Origin: an uncultured Muribaculaceae bacterium
Lineage (GTDB): Bacteria; Bacteroidota; Bacteroidia; Bacteroidales; Muribaculaceae
Reading direction: 5' to 3'
NCBI GenBank assembly: GCA_910583775.1
Contig: CAJTYD010000034.1
Location: 1 to 28,550, forward strand
DNA: 28,550 bases
Within the stretch, counting starts at the first letter, position 1, and the number at the start of each line of letters is the position of its first letter. Made by a program: the position numbers and the translations under genes. Positions 1-7,301 of this stretch are shown here, one piece after another. Under the pieces are notes generated by a model. It made no database searches and was not told where the DNA came from. It was given only the letters and a program-made list of their open reading frames with translations.

Positions 1-1
1 G

Positions 2-52
2 TTGATAGCGGAAGTCGAGCGAGTTAAAAAGGAATGGGAAGAAACAAGATGA
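2..52 (+). CDS. 3' end of an unidentified gene (partial)
   Basis: The second reading frame is open from the window edge to a TGA at 50-52 and encodes 16 residues, LIAEVERVKKEWEETR. The charged, helix-like, Glu/Lys/Arg-rich tail resembles the end of a real protein, possibly a coiled coil. A strong terminator about 150 bases downstream fits a transcription unit ending here. Too little is present to name a family. Confidence 0.4.
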   Translation: MIAEVERVKKEWEETR

Positions 53-109
53 GACTCACAACGACAAAGTGACCGATGTCATTCCTATGAATTTGAATAT
101 CCATATTTG

Positions 110-152
110 CACCATATAGCACTAAAGCGTTGACAATCAAATATGGTTAGAT
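110..152. repeat. Left copy of a diverged direct repeat
   Basis: This 43-bp segment matches 1665-1680 joined to 1865-1891 at 35 of 43 positions without gaps, once the 181-bp inserted element and one TAA copy are removed from the right copy. The last 16 bp (TCAAATATGGTTAGAT, 137-152 and 1876-1891) are identical. Weaker similarity extends left to a shared ATTCCTAT at 81-88 and 1640-1647. A 14-bp part, TATTTGCACCATAT (104-117), occurs again at 287-300. The two repeats flank the orphan gene. Confidence 0.75.
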
Positions 153-201
153 ATGAGGAAGATACAAGTTATCCCTTGATTCATAAACATACAATCCATG
201 T

Positions 202-252
202 AAATGGAATGTGGCTCTGCGAGTCGCATTCCATTTCCTTTTTGTCTTTTTT
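202..252 (+). terminator. Rho-independent terminator of the upstream gene
   Basis: AAATGGAATG (202-211) pairs perfectly with CATTCCATTT (227-236). Seven further pairs, including G-T pairs, lead to a TGC loop. A T-rich tract, CCTTTTTGTCTTTTTT, follows. It separates the gene ending at 52 from the orphan gene. Confidence 0.85.
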
Positions 253-381
253 CATCATAATAGATGAAATTTGATTTATTTTCGTTTATTTGCACCATAT
301 TTGGAATGTATCCTATTATACGGCAAGGGGGGTATTATGTAGCAGTCTCTGTCTATCTTCGGATGCGAAAATGTCGATAGA

Positions 382-413
382 TTTGCGCGAATCAGTATTG
401 TAGAATATCTTTG
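382..413 (+). promoter_or_regulatory. Bacteroidota-type promoter of the orphan gene
   Basis: TTTG at 382-385, a 20-nt spacer and TATCTTTG at 406-413 match the Bacteroidota sigma consensus TTTG-N19-21-TAnnTTTG exactly. Transcription would start near 418, so the TTG at 411 cannot be the translation start. This favours the ATG at 426 or 435. Confidence 0.7.
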
Positions 414-434
414 CAAATAAAAGATATGTATGCC

Positions 435-1535
435 ATGGCAGAAGATAAAAACAAAAAAGGCGCGGAGTTGGTGGTTTGCGTGTTTGATAGCACCAACGAT
501 ATGGGTGTGGTGAATTATAATCCGACATCACAGACAGTCAATCGCGATGACCTGACCCCGGGCATGACGATTCTCGATGCAAATGTGCGCGATGTTTCCG
601 ACTCGGAGGTCACGATTGAGTGGCGCGGGCATACGCTCGAGGTCAAGCTTGACGGCGGCTGGGAAAAATACAGCTATCTTCTCGACAATCAATATGTCTG
701 CAAAGAGGAAGGCATCAAGGTATGCTACCGTAGCATCATTCCCGACTTAGACATAAACGTTCAGATTGAACTCATCCGGAACATGGCTCAGGACGATCCC
801 GAAACCGCGAAATTGCGGAATCAGGTGCTGGAAAAACTTAACGAGACCAAAGATTTCTCCGACTCCGGGATGTGGATTGCCCGCGCTGTTCTCAACAGCA
901 CCGACGATTGGTCGTCATTTGCCATGATAAACCGCCGGACGTTCAACATGTACATGCGGACAAATCGGATAAAGCTACCTATAACCGACACTGGCTGGAA
1001 ATGGCTTAAGATCGCCTGCCTGTTCGGCAACGCATTCGATTCCGAGGATTACGACCACACGGTTTCGCCGGGTATCTCTGCAGCAGTAATTACGGGGACA
1101 TTGGCAGGTGTTAATGATGCCAAAGAAATCTTCAAATATATGAAACGGCGTGTATCTGCCGGACTGGAAGAAGTCATGAGAGGGTTCATCGATCCGCTTC
1201 CAACCGTGGCGAAACACATTGTCCGAGAAGTGGAGAAAATCAGCTCAGGTAACGCCTATAAGATCTGTGATGGGGAAGACAAAACGCAGTTGGACTGGGA
1301 CAAAACGATTGAGAAGGATCTTCTCGACATGATTGAAGAAGAGATGAGCAAAGACAGGGCATTGGACGATCGCATGAAATCCGCGTTATTCTATCTGCAG
1401 AGGCGCTTGCCGGAGAACAGGCCCATCTCCGACAATAAGAACCTGATTAAGCTGACGTGCTACAAGGCTCTACTTAAACGCGTCAAGGCGGAGAGAGTTC
1501 CGGTCCGGAATATGATTACCTCCGTGATGTGGTGA
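435..1535 (+). CDS. Orphan protein of unknown function (366 aa)
   Basis: I do not recognise this protein. The frame opens at a TTG at 411, but the promoter overlaps that codon, so the start should be the ATG at 435 (MAEDKNKKG) or at 426 (MYAMAEDK, preceded by A-rich AAATAAAAG). There is no signal peptide or membrane segment, so a cytosolic location is likely. The first 90 or so residues look beta-rich (VVCVFDSTNDMG, VTIEWRGHTLEVKL). The rest is mainly helical, charged and Trp-containing. No nuclease, ATPase, transposase or toxin motif is visible. It stands alone between a strong upstream terminator and a MITE-like element, and is bracketed by direct repeats. This suggests an accessory gene, but no recombinase accompanies it. 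Codon use looks ordinary for the window and the frame is intact. Confidence 0.8.
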   Translation: MAEDKNKKGAELVVCVFDSTNDMGVVNYNPTSQTVNRDDLTPGMTILDANVRDVSDSEVTIEWRGHTLEVKLDGGWEKYSYLLDNQYVCKEEGIKVCYRSIIPDLDINVQIELIRNMAQDDPETAKLRNQVLEKLNETKDFSDSGMWIARAVLNSTDDWSSFAMINRRTFNMYMRTNRIKLPITDTGWKWLKIACLFGNAFDSEDYDHTVSPGISAAVITGTLAGVNDAKEIFKYMKRRVSAGLEEVMRGFIDPLPTVAKHIVREVEKISSGNAYKICDGEDKTQLDWDKTIEKDLLDMIEEEMSKDRALDDRMKSALFYLQRRLPENRPISDNKNLIKLTCYKALLKRVKAERVPVRNMITSVMW

Positions 1536-1568
1536 GCTCATTCTGCGCCCTACATGGCTACTATGCTG

Positions 1569-1586
1569 ACCTTAAATTATTAAGGT
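1569..1586 (+). terminator. Possible weak terminator after the orphan gene
   Basis: ACCTTAA (1569-1575) and TTAAGGT (1580-1586) form a perfect 7-bp stem with an ATTA loop, 33 bases after the stop codon. No T tract follows, so it may be only a 3'-end processing structure. Confidence 0.3.
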
Positions 1587-1664
1587 AGACAGACTCAGAG
1601 TATCTGCTGAATAGTTGACAAGTCCATTGCCAACTGCAAATTCCTATCCGCAAATACATAGTTA

Positions 1665-1891
1665 CACCGTACAACACTAAGAAACTGTTTAAATTTTTTT
1701 CAAAGGATTTTGAGAAGATTTTTGAGCTGTTTTTGCAAGTTGAGAAAGGAGAAACCTTTCGGTTTCGACTACCGAAACTTGGCGGAAACAGCCAAAAAGA
1801 TTCTTAAAAGTCTTGAAAGAGAAGCTATAATAAAATTTCCGAAATAAATTTAAACAGTTTCTAAAATATTGATACTCAAATATGGTTAGAT
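1665..1891. repeat. Right copy of the direct repeat, split by a MITE-like insertion
   Basis: The copy consists of 1665-1680 plus 1865-1891. The insertion and one TAA target duplication lie between the halves. Joining the halves restores a 43-bp segment that aligns gap-free with 110-152 (35 of 43 identical). The uninterrupted left copy thus shows what the site looked like before insertion. Confidence 0.75.
1681..1861. mobile_element. 181-bp MITE-like palindromic element with TAA target duplication
   Basis: The element begins GAAACTGTTTAAATTT and ends with its reverse complement, AAATTTAAACAGTTTC allowing for one mismatch further in (about 20 of 21 bp match). TAA stands directly outside both ends (1678-1680 and 1862-1864). 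The symmetry continues inward. The left arm around 1699-1736 resembles the reverse complement of the right arm around 1785-1825 with short offsets, and the centre holds two small hairpins (GAAAGG/CCTTTC and GTTTCG/CGAAAC). It is too short for a transposase gene. TIRs, a 3-bp TAA duplication and no coding capacity fit a miniature element mobilised by an IS5/ISL2-like transposase; the family is an inference from the duplication. Confidence 0.8.
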
Positions 1892-1913
1892 TTTAGAGTA
1901 AAAAAATTACCGC

Positions 1914-1946
1914 TTTGATGCAAGATTTCAGATATAACAGGATTTG
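1914..1946 (+). promoter_or_regulatory. Possible weak promoter of the NigD-like gene
   Basis: TTTG at 1914-1917, a 21-nt spacer and AGGATTTG at 1939-1946 match the Bacteroidota consensus except for the TA pair. It lies just right of the repeat copy, about 30 bases before the ATG at 1980. Confidence 0.35.
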
Positions 1947-1979
1947 ATAAGACAGAACAACCAAACAACAATAAACAAT

Positions 1980-2675
1980 ATGACAAAAAGACACATTTTA
2001 TTATCCTTCTTCGGACTGGCTCTATCCGTGAGCCTTCAGTCTTGCATCAACAATGATGACGAGTCTCTGGAATTACAGACACCTACGGCTCTTGTCACGG
2101 TGATCCCGAATGCCGACGGCAGCTTTGTCATGCAGCTTGACGACAACACTCAGTTAATTCCAAGCAATATCAAGGTCTCTCCTTTCGGAAAAAAAGAAGT
2201 CCGGGCCCTTGTCAATTACACGGAATCAGAGGTATCTGCTCAAGGATACGCCTTCAAGAATGTAAACATCAACTGGCTTGACAGTATACGGACTAAACTA
2301 CCGGTAAAAGATCTGGGGGAAATGAATGATGAAAAATATGGCAACGATCCGGTTGATATAGTGCAAGACTGGGTGACAGTAGCAGAAGACGGGTATCTGA
2401 CGCTGCGAATCCGCGCCCTATGGGGATCTCCCTATAATTCACATAATCTTAACCTGATCACGGGGACTAATCCGGAAGATCCATATGAGCTTGAACTAAG
2501 ACATGATGCAAACGGAGATAACGGCGGCAGCTGGGGTGACGCTCTGATTGCATTCAACCTCAACAACCTTCCAAAAACAAACTCTGACGTAGAGAAAATT
2601 AAGTTAAAATGGAAATCATTCTCAGGAGAAAAGACCACTCAGTTCGATATAAAAATGCGTCCTGAAGTGCAATAA
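1980..2675 (+). CDS. NigD-like lipoprotein
   Basis: This 231-residue lipoprotein starts at the ATG at 1980; an in-frame TTG at 1944 lies inside a possible promoter and is unlikely. The first 21 residues are a signal sequence ending in a lipobox, SLQSC, with the lipidated Cys at 22. The next residues are INNDDES. Acidic residues right after the Cys resemble the Bacteroidota surface-export signal, so the protein may face outward. The remainder is a beta-rich two-part protein (VTVIPNADGSF near 45; a C-terminal sandwich with ELELRHDANGD and VEKIKLKWKS), the pattern of the NigD-like N- and C-terminal domain family. NigD was named from a bacteriocin region, but most relatives are uncharacterised envelope lipoproteins. 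It precedes the sigma factor by 81 bases and may belong to its regulon (inference). Confidence 0.75.
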   Translation: MTKRHILLSFFGLALSVSLQSCINNDDESLELQTPTALVTVIPNADGSFVMQLDDNTQLIPSNIKVSPFGKKEVRALVNYTESEVSAQGYAFKNVNINWLDSIRTKLPVKDLGEMNDEKYGNDPVDIVQDWVTVAEDGYLTLRIRALWGSPYNSHNLNLITGTNPEDPYELELRHDANGDNGGSWGDALIAFNLNNLPKTNSDVEKIKLKWKSFSGEKTTQFDIKMRPEVQ

Positions 2676-2747
2676 ACGGCATCCTGTGGAAACCAAGAGC
2701 TTTCTCCGTTATATATAATAAAGTAATATCCGCGAAAACTTGGCAGG

Positions 2748-2773
2748 GAGACACGGATGGAGATCCGTGTCTC
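2748..2773 (+). promoter_or_regulatory. Perfect hairpin enclosing the sigma-factor start codon
   Basis: GAGACACGGAT (2748-2758) pairs with ATCCGTGTCTC (2763-2773) over 11 perfect base pairs, with a GGAG loop at 2759-2762. The ATG at 2757-2759 lies at the top of the stem. No T tract follows, so it is not a typical terminator. It may control translation of the sigma factor, or the true start may lie downstream with the hairpin in the leader. Confidence 0.6.
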
Positions 2774-3362
2774 GTTGCCTTTCTTAGAAAAGGTGGTATC
2801 GACAGAAACTGATAATGAGCTTCAGCTTTTACGCCTTGTCAGACAAGGCGACGCCATGGCTATGAGAACGGTATATTCAACATATATTCGTTATCTCACA
2901 GCCATTTGTTCTCGTTATATTGCAAATAATGAGGATGTGAAAGATGTGCTTCAAGACAGTTTCATGAAAATTTTTTCAGGTATCGTCTCATTTGAATATC
3001 GAGGAGAGGGCTCATTGAAAGGATGGATAACAAAAATAACAGTCAATGAGACTTTAAAATTTCTCAATAGAAACAATCGCTTTGAATTCGTAAATATTTC
3101 AGAACAGGAACATGACCAGGCCGAAGAGGAGCCGGATGTCGATGCATTGCCTTCTTCTGTTTTATTCAAGCTCATACGAGAACTTCCCGACGGATACCGG
3201 ACAATATTCAACTTATATGTCATAGAAAACAAAAGCCATAAGGAAATTGCAAAACTGCTCAACATAAAAGAAAGCACTTCAGCCTCACAGCTGCACAGGG
3301 CCAAATCGATTCTGGCCAAAAAGATCAGACATTATAACTCTCTTAACACCCGTACATTATGA
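2757..3362 (+). CDS. ECF-type RNA polymerase sigma factor (RpoE-like)
   Basis: This 201-residue sigma-70 family protein would direct RNA polymerase to a small set of promoters in response to an envelope signal. Region 2 spans about residues 24-105 (RLVRQGDAMAMRTVYSTY, then DVLQDSFMKIF and GSLKGWITKITVNETLKFL). Region 4 spans about 135-190 (IRELPDGYRTIFNLY, then an HTH with HKEIAKLLNIKESTSASQLH). The length is usual for ECF factors. The ATG at 2757 is buried in a hairpin. In-frame alternatives are TTG at 2775 and GTG at 2793, and both would keep the conserved domains. The stop overlaps the next ATG (ATGA, 3359-3362), so the two genes are translationally coupled. That arrangement and its partner imply control by a cognate membrane regulator. 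Confidence 0.92.
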   Translation: MEIRVSLPFLEKVVSTETDNELQLLRLVRQGDAMAMRTVYSTYIRYLTAICSRYIANNEDVKDVLQDSFMKIFSGIVSFEYRGEGSLKGWITKITVNETLKFLNRNNRFEFVNISEQEHDQAEEEPDVDALPSSVLFKLIRELPDGYRTIFNLYVIENKSHKEIAKLLNIKESTSASQLHRAKSILAKKIRHYNSLNTRTL

Positions 3363-4615
3363 AAGAAGATTGGCTAAATAAAGTCCGGGAGCGAATGACG
3401 GACTATGAAATTGACGAGCCGGAAAATCTATGGGAAAACATAGAAGCCAGACGAACAGCAACCTCATTCTCAGCTCCTAAATCAGGAGAATTAAAAAAAT
3501 GGATGAGAAAGAGCATCGCGGCCGCCGTTATTGCAACGTTAGTTTCAACCGGTATCTATTTTGTCTACGTAATTCAGGATTTTCCCAAAACAAACCATTT
3601 ATCTACAGCTCCAGACAAATCAATAAAAGAAACCGCTGCAAACCACCAGGAGAATTTACCCGGGATCAAGCTATCAAAGAATTTAATCGCCGGCAACACC
3701 TTAGTCGCCAATGTTTCTCCAGCCGGCTGTTTCGCCCCCGCAACCGAAAGCAGTCCCCGGGATTACGAGAGCAGTCAGTCGGAAATCCGCGGCGAACTTT
3801 CGGTAGAGGAAAAAGAACAGGTTAAAACTCATAATCTCCCTGAAGAAGCTCCTGTTCCGAAAAAAGAATGGACATATCCGACGAGAGAAAATAATCAAAT
3901 CGTTTCCATACATCCCACGGAAACGAAATCGAATAATATTTCGGTATCTGTATTCAGCTCAGGGGGAACCGGATCGGTATTGAATTCAAATACCAGAATT
4001 GATCCTTGTGTCGCCGGTCTGGGTTCCAACAACTCAGACTGGAAAGACAGTCCCATGTTAGGAATACTTTTATACAATAAAGGCAAAGAAATCAAAACCG
4101 ACATTAAACATCGCCTCCCCATACGGGCCGGGATTTCATTTACTTATAATCTAACCGACAGATTCGCTCTGGAAAGCGGGTTATGTTACACCAATCTCAC
4201 CTCGGATATAAAGAATGGAAGCGACGACCATTATTATATCGGAGAACAGACATTGCATTATATCGGTATTCCCCTCAATCTGAAATACCGTTTTTTTTCG
4301 TGGAAAAGAATTGAGTTATACAGTTCGATCGGAGCTCTTGCCGAGAAATGCGTCTCGGCAAAACTTCATAAAGAATTCATACTTGACCATCAGAATAAAG
4401 GAGAGGAATCAGAAAAACTCTCTGAAAAACCGATGCAATGGGCCGCGAATGTCTCCGTAGGAGTGCAATGCAATATTATTAACTCAATGGGTATATTCGC
4501 AGAACCGGGAATAAGCTATTATTTCAATGACGGAACAGACCTCCAGACTATCTATAAAGAAAAGCCATTAAACTTCAACCTGAATCTGGGCATAAGATTT
4601 ACTTTTGGCAAATAA
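3359..4615 (+). CDS. Putative membrane anti-sigma regulator with C-terminal outer-membrane beta-barrel domain
   Basis: This 418-residue protein has a mixed layout. Residues 1-50 are cytosolic-type and charged (MKEDWLNKVRERM, ENLWENIEAR). A single hydrophobic helix lies at about 52-72. A Ser/Pro/Lys-rich periplasmic linker runs to about 245. Residues 250-418 have the alternating pattern of an outer-membrane beta-barrel domain (LPIRAGISFTYNLTDRFALE, YIGIPLNLKYRF, and a final FNLNLGIRFTF). Such proteins sit next to ECF sigma factors in many Bacteroidota, where the N-terminus probably binds the sigma factor; that role is inferred here from context and the ATGA overlap. How one polypeptide serves both membranes is unclear. 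It may span the periplasm or be processed. The short N-terminus has no classical zinc anti-sigma motif. Confidence 0.75.
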   Translation: MKEDWLNKVRERMTDYEIDEPENLWENIEARRTATSFSAPKSGELKKWMRKSIAAAVIATLVSTGIYFVYVIQDFPKTNHLSTAPDKSIKETAANHQENLPGIKLSKNLIAGNTLVANVSPAGCFAPATESSPRDYESSQSEIRGELSVEEKEQVKTHNLPEEAPVPKKEWTYPTRENNQIVSIHPTETKSNNISVSVFSSGGTGSVLNSNTRIDPCVAGLGSNNSDWKDSPMLGILLYNKGKEIKTDIKHRLPIRAGISFTYNLTDRFALESGLCYTNLTSDIKNGSDDHYYIGEQTLHYIGIPLNLKYRFFSWKRIELYSSIGALAEKCVSAKLHKEFILDHQNKGEESEKLSEKPMQWAANVSVGVQCNIINSMGIFAEPGISYYFNDGTDLQTIYKEKPLNFNLNLGIRFTFGK

Positions 4616-4788
4616 TCCGATATGAAATCCCATATTCTTACTGGAAATGCGTGCCTTCTTCTTTATTTTCATCCCCTCCCTCTTCAAAACAATTGATTTG
4701 GGAGGTTCAAAATAGCGAACTGTGATATTTTGGTGTATCCACCGCTAATGAGCTATGACAATTAACAAAAAACAATATAATGATATGA

Positions 4789-5670
4789 CTAAGTTTTAGC
4801 GCGGAATCGGTAGGCCTTGGGACTCATGCCCATCACTTTTGAGAACCGGCGCGAGAAATAATACTGATCCTCAAACCCTAATTTCGAACAGATCTGATTG
4901 ATTTTCATATCGGTGGCATCAAGCATTCCACACGCTTTCTTGATTTTCAGCAATATGAAGTAATTGAGCGGAGAATAACCGATTTTCCGCCTGAAGAGAG
5001 TCGATAGACGCGATGGAGACAAATTCACAAATTCACAGATATTTTTCAGAGTTATTTGCCGCTCCAGGTTTTCCTCAAGATAATGAACCGCCATCGACAC
5101 AGCATCATCGCTTTCAAGATTTCCGACTGCCTCGCGATATTGCTGCATATAACGCAGCGAAGCGAGATAATGCTGAAATGTTGCCATGGCGTATCTCAGG
5201 TTTTCTATAGCGTATGAATGGTTGAGTGTGTGGAATATTTCCTCGAACAGACCGAGACGGTTTTTTATTCTTGATTCCTTATTCGGCCTTACATCCTTAG
5301 GAGAAAGACTGTCCATAGCGTAAAACCGCGCTAACGATCCTCGGAAATGTATCCAATAGATCGACCAAGGCTCTTTCTCATCGGCTGCATATTCATGGGC
5401 CATTCCGGCAGGCAGAATGAAGTATTGGTCTTTGGTCACTTCATATTTCTTACCATCTATCAAATACCAACCCTTGCCGTCAATGCAATAAATGAATACA
5501 TATTCGCTGATTGCGATCTCCCTTTTTCTATAATGAAATTTCGCCTTTGGATAGTAGCCTATGTCCGTTATGAAAACGGAAGAGGCCACAGGATCATCCT
5601 CGATATTCCTGATCACCGCCTGGGGAAGGACAATGGACAACTCTCCTTTGAAACCGTCTTTCAACTTCAT
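4789..5670 (-). CDS. AraC-family transcriptional regulator (sugar locus)
   Basis: This 293-residue regulator starts at the ATG at 5670; an upstream in-frame TTG at 5691 overlaps the promoter and is rejected. The N-terminal half is a cupin-like sugar-sensing domain (about residues 40-110, with GWYLIDGKKYEVTKDQYFILPAG and an IHFRG motif). The C-terminal 100 residues hold two helix-turn-helix motifs of the AraC type (ITLKNICEFVNLSPSRLSTLFRRKIG and INQICSKLGFEDQYYFSRRF, then GMSPKAYR). It is divergent from a sugar porter gene and shares its 211-bp control region, so it most likely activates that locus when a sugar is bound. The substrate cannot be read from the sequence. The regulator is intact although its presumed targets are broken. 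Confidence 0.9.
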   Translation of the reverse strand: MKLKDGFKGELSIVLPQAVIRNIEDDPVASSVFITDIGYYPKAKFHYRKREIAISEYVFIYCIDGKGWYLIDGKKYEVTKDQYFILPAGMAHEYAADEKEPWSIYWIHFRGSLARFYAMDSLSPKDVRPNKESRIKNRLGLFEEIFHTLNHSYAIENLRYAMATFQHYLASLRYMQQYREAVGNLESDDAVSMAVHYLEENLERQITLKNICEFVNLSPSRLSTLFRRKIGYSPLNYFILLKIKKACGMLDATDMKINQICSKLGFEDQYYFSRRFSKVMGMSPKAYRFRAKT

Positions 5671-5688
5671 ATCATGATTTCTTTTATG

Positions 5689-5696
5689 CAAATATA
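5689..5696 (-). promoter_or_regulatory. -7 element for the AraC gene
   Basis: On the minus strand TATATTTG is an exact TAnnTTTG match, about 20 bases before the ATG at 5670. No TTTG is seen at the expected upstream distance, which would suit an activator-dependent promoter. It rules out the earlier TTG start. Confidence 0.4.
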
Positions 5697-5760
5697 ACTA
5701 AACAAATTTAAAATCCCTTATGGGAAACAGTAATATTGTCCATCAAATTATGTAAAAAAG

Positions 5761-5832
5761 TCATTTTATCGCAAAAGGAAACATGATAATTTTGCAAATG
5801 AAAGATAAACGCATTTTCTTACGATAAAATGA
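5761..5832. promoter_or_regulatory. Inverted repeat spanning the sugar-operon promoter, candidate operator
   Basis: TCATTTTATCG (5761-5771) and CGATAAAATGA (5822-5832) are perfect 11-bp reverse complements 50 bp apart. The left arm covers the -33 region and the right arm lies about 20-30 bases after the expected transcription start. The left arm is not transcribed from this promoter, so a protein-binding role fits better than an RNA hairpin. The divergent AraC protein is the natural candidate ligand (inference). Confidence 0.45.
5764..5794 (+). promoter_or_regulatory. Promoter of the sugar porter/hydrolase operon
   Basis: TTTT at 5764-5767, a 19-nt spacer and TAATTTTG at 5787-5794 match the Bacteroidota consensus except one base in the -33 box. 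The start would be near 5800, giving a leader of about 80 nt to the ATG at 5882. Confidence 0.55.
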
Positions 5833-5881
5833 GAAACAAGCTCTAAAGTGAAACATCCACAAACCGACTAACCAAACACCA

Positions 5882-7297
5882 ATGGAAAAATTCAACAAAG
5901 GTTTTATTTATTTTATATGTCTGGTCTCGGCCATGGGCGGACTGCTCTTCGGCTACGAATGAGTGGTGATCGGAGGCGCCAAACCCTTCTATGAAGTATT
6001 CTTCGGAATAGAAAACTCACCTGAGCAACAGGGTCTGGCAATGAGTATCGCTCTTGCGGGCTGTCTTGTCGGCGCGATGGTTTCGGGCTCGCTGGCCGAC
6101 CGGCTTGGCAGAAAGCCTCTCTTTCTGCTTTCCGCCTTAATATTCCTGATATCAGCCTACGCCACAGGGGTGTTCAACATATTTGATTATTTCCTGGCCG
6201 CACGTTTTGTCGGAGGCATAGCCATCGGCATCGCATCGGGTCTTTCACCAATGTATATTTCCGAGATCGCCCCCAGTAAGACAAGGGGTAAACTTGTATC
6301 CCTGAACCAACTCACAATAGTCTTAGGCATTCTCGGAGCCCAGATCGTAAACTATCTTATCGCCGATCCGATGCCGGAGGGAATGCTTCTTCCCTCTCCC
6401 GAATCATGGAACGTGCGGATGGTCTGGCGATGGATGTTCTGGAGCGCGGCCTTCCCCGCGGCTGCGTTTCTTATCCTTGCATGCTTCATCCCCGAAAGTC
6501 CGCGTTGGCTCGCCTTGAAAAGCAGGGATGCAAAGGCAAAAGAGATTCTCGCCAGAATCGGAGGCGAAAGATATGCCGAATCAGAGGTTATCGAAGTCAA
6601 GGCGGCAGAAAAGAATCGCAAAAAGGCCGCCGGACTCCGTATGCTGTTCAGCAAGCCTTTCCGCCCGGTTCTTATAATTGGAATCGTGATTGCCGTATTC
6701 CAGCAATGGTGCGGCACGAACGTGATCTTCAACTATGCCCAGGAAATATTCTCAGGCGCCGGCTACGACCTCGGGGAGATGCTTTTCAATATCGTCCTCA
6801 CCGGCATCACAAATGTGATATTCACCTTCGTGGCCATATATACCGTAGTCCGACTCGGACGAAAGAAACTGATGCTTATAGGAGCGGGCGCACTGGCGAT
6901 AATATATACCATTCTGGGAACCAGCTACTATTACGGCGTCACAGGCTTTTTCATGATAATACTCGTAGTAGCTGCCATAGCCTGCTACGCCATGACACTC
7001 GGCCCCGTCACCTGGGTGCTGATAGCAGAGATATTCCCCAACAGAGTCAGAGCAGTGGCCGTGGCGACCTGCACATTCGCCCTCTGGGTCGGCTCCTTCT
7101 CTCTGACGTATTCATTCCCTCTCCTAAACGCAGCCTTAGGCAGTTATGGAACATTCTGGATCTATGCCGCTATATGCGGCTTCGGATTCATTTTCTTTGC
7201 CGCGCGACTGCCTGAAACCCGGGGGAAAAGCCTAGAACAGCTCGAACAAGAGCTTGTAGAAGATGAAGACAAAGCTATTGAATCTACAATAATATGA
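5882..7297 (+). pseudogene. MFS sugar porter gene with in-frame TGA at codon 27
   Basis: The full frame encodes a 471-codon sugar:proton symporter of the XylE/AraE type with 12 membrane helices. Visible signatures are GGLLFGYE in helix 1, DRLGRKPLF, the PESPRWL motif, FQQWCGTNVIFNYAQ in helix 7 and PETRGKSLEQLE at the end. TGA occupies codon 27 (5960-5962), just after GYE and before VVIGGAKPFYE. Relatives carry Trp at this place (GYDWVVIGGA as I recall the family), so a single TGG-to-TGA change explains it. TGA is a normal stop elsewhere in this window. Restart at GTG 5963 would lose most of helix 1 and probably function. The next gene starts 4 bases downstream, so the two were co-transcribed. 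Base-calling error is possible, but the neighbour's lesions favour real decay. Confidence 0.85.
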
Positions 7298-7301
7298 TAA
7301 T

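Noticed and set aside
4666..4703. CCTCCC/GGGAGG pairing between the barrel regulator and the AraC gene
   Set aside because: Six-base stem with a loop of about 19 and no T tract on either strand; too weak to call a terminator.
6406..7215. 269-codon plus-strand frame inside the sugar porter gene
   Set aside because: It is a shifted reading of the porter. The Arg/His/Ser-rich product has no motifs, while the porter frame has all family signatures.
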